64,000 nt of DNA from Paenibacillus xylanilyticus (GTDB lineage: Bacteria > Bacillota > Bacilli > Paenibacillales > Paenibacillaceae), in contig NZ_CP044310.1 in the NCBI RefSeq assembly GCF_009664365.1, positions 1,003,001 to 1,067,000 of the forward strand, given 5' to 3'. The first letter of the stretch is position 1. Every line of letters begins with the position of its first letter. This document shows, in pieces, positions 63,737 to 64,000 of the stretch. Under the pieces are notes generated by a model that made no database searches, had not been told where the DNA came from, and saw only the letters and a program-made list of their open reading frames with translations. The translations under genes were made by a program, and so were the position numbers.

Positions 63737-64000
63737 ATGCACATCTATAACAACCCCATTTGGCGCTGGACCTTTACACTGCTGTATCCCGCCATTATTT
63801 TTATCTTTCAGAGCTGGGGGCCGATATTGGAATCATGGGCGGGTCCCATTATCTTTGTTGCTTTATTTTGTTTTCTGTGGAGCGGGATTGCGGAGATGTT
63901 CATCTCGACAGGGCTGACCTGGTTTGTGGCCATCCCATGCTGGTGGTATTTTATTGAGCGTCCGAAGCCGACTTTCGGTGCGGAAAATTTTGCTGCACAT
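63737..64000 (+). CDS. Membrane protein, 3' end outside the window
   Basis: An ATG behind AAGGGAGGAAG opens a frame that runs off the window (88 codons): MHIYNNPIWRWTFTLLYPA, then three hydrophobic segments and FIERPKPTFGAEN. No stop is reached. Too short to identify. Confidence 0.75.
   Translation, partial: MHIYNNPIWRWTFTLLYPAIIFIFQSWGPILESWAGPIIFVALFCFLWSGIAEMFISTGLTWFVAIPCWWYFIERPKPTFGAENFAAH

Noticed and set aside
1-64000. CRISPR array, rRNA or tRNA genes
   Set aside because: No regularly spaced repeats, no rRNA-like blocks and no cloverleaf with a recognisable T-loop were noticed while reading; a small RNA could still have been missed.

Overview
The window looks like a chromosomal segment of a Gram-positive, low- to mid-GC spore-former, most likely Paenibacillus. 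The evidence is purine-rich ribosome binding sites (AGGAGG type), several TTG/GTG starts, a cyclomaltodextrin glucanotransferase whose catalytic spacing matches the Bacillus circulans enzyme, an RCC1-repeat protein with a copper-amine-oxidase-N-like tail, a GH127-type enzyme, and WXG100 toxins of the type VII secretion kind. I saw no rRNA, tRNA, CRISPR array, transposase or prophage.

Layout. 0-6.6 kb: a 5'-truncated dihydroxyacetone kinase, a membrane-anchored alpha/beta hydrolase, an AlaX-type tRNA-editing protein and a cysteine-rich unknown. 6.8-16 kb: a worn polymorphic-toxin region interrupted by two acetyltransferases, a DUF1801 protein and an amino-acid permease. It holds a deleted WXG100 toxin with its immunity gene, an intact WXG100 toxin with a HEXXGH metallopeptidase-like tail and its immunity gene, two frameshifted small genes, a fragment of a second endonuclease V gene joined to a second copy of the permease terminator, an SPFH protein and the intact endonuclease V gene. 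16-25 kb: a chemoreceptor, a LysR regulator divergent from a butanediol dehydrogenase gene with a single-base frameshift, an AraC regulator divergent from a GH127-family enzyme, and a Uma2-fold protein. 25-29 kb: an XpaC-like / SBP-VWA / TelA operon. 29-31 kb: a TetR regulator divergent from a short-chain dehydrogenase, with repeated operator-like sites.

31-47 kb is a starch and cyclodextrin locus. A LacI-type repressor precedes malEFG-like transport genes (no ATPase gene here). An MFS exporter and a secreted CGTase follow, and an intracellular neopullulanase/cyclomaltodextrinase lies further on. CGTase would make cyclodextrins outside the cell, the transporter would import them, and the neopullulanase would open them. 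Set inside this locus is a compact three-gene operon (40.3-44.5 kb) that I do not recognise as a described system: an enterochelin-esterase-like hydrolase with an Ig-like and glucan-binding-like tail, a BtrH-like acyltransferase fused to an acyl carrier protein, and an AMP-forming acyl-activating enzyme.

47-54.8 kb: a large GH2 glycosidase, secreted proteins, a DinB-fold protein and a lipoprotein. 55-58.6 kb: a second intact WXG100 toxin, with a nuclease-like tail, and its immunity gene, followed by decayed orphan toxin and immunity cassettes in which both partners carry nonsense codons. 58.6-64 kb: a MerR/TipAS-like regulator overlapping a DUF2268 protease-like gene, a galactokinase, small membrane proteins, a lipoprotein, and a membrane protein cut by the window end.

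Functions are inferred from recognised motifs and family resemblance only; no search was run.
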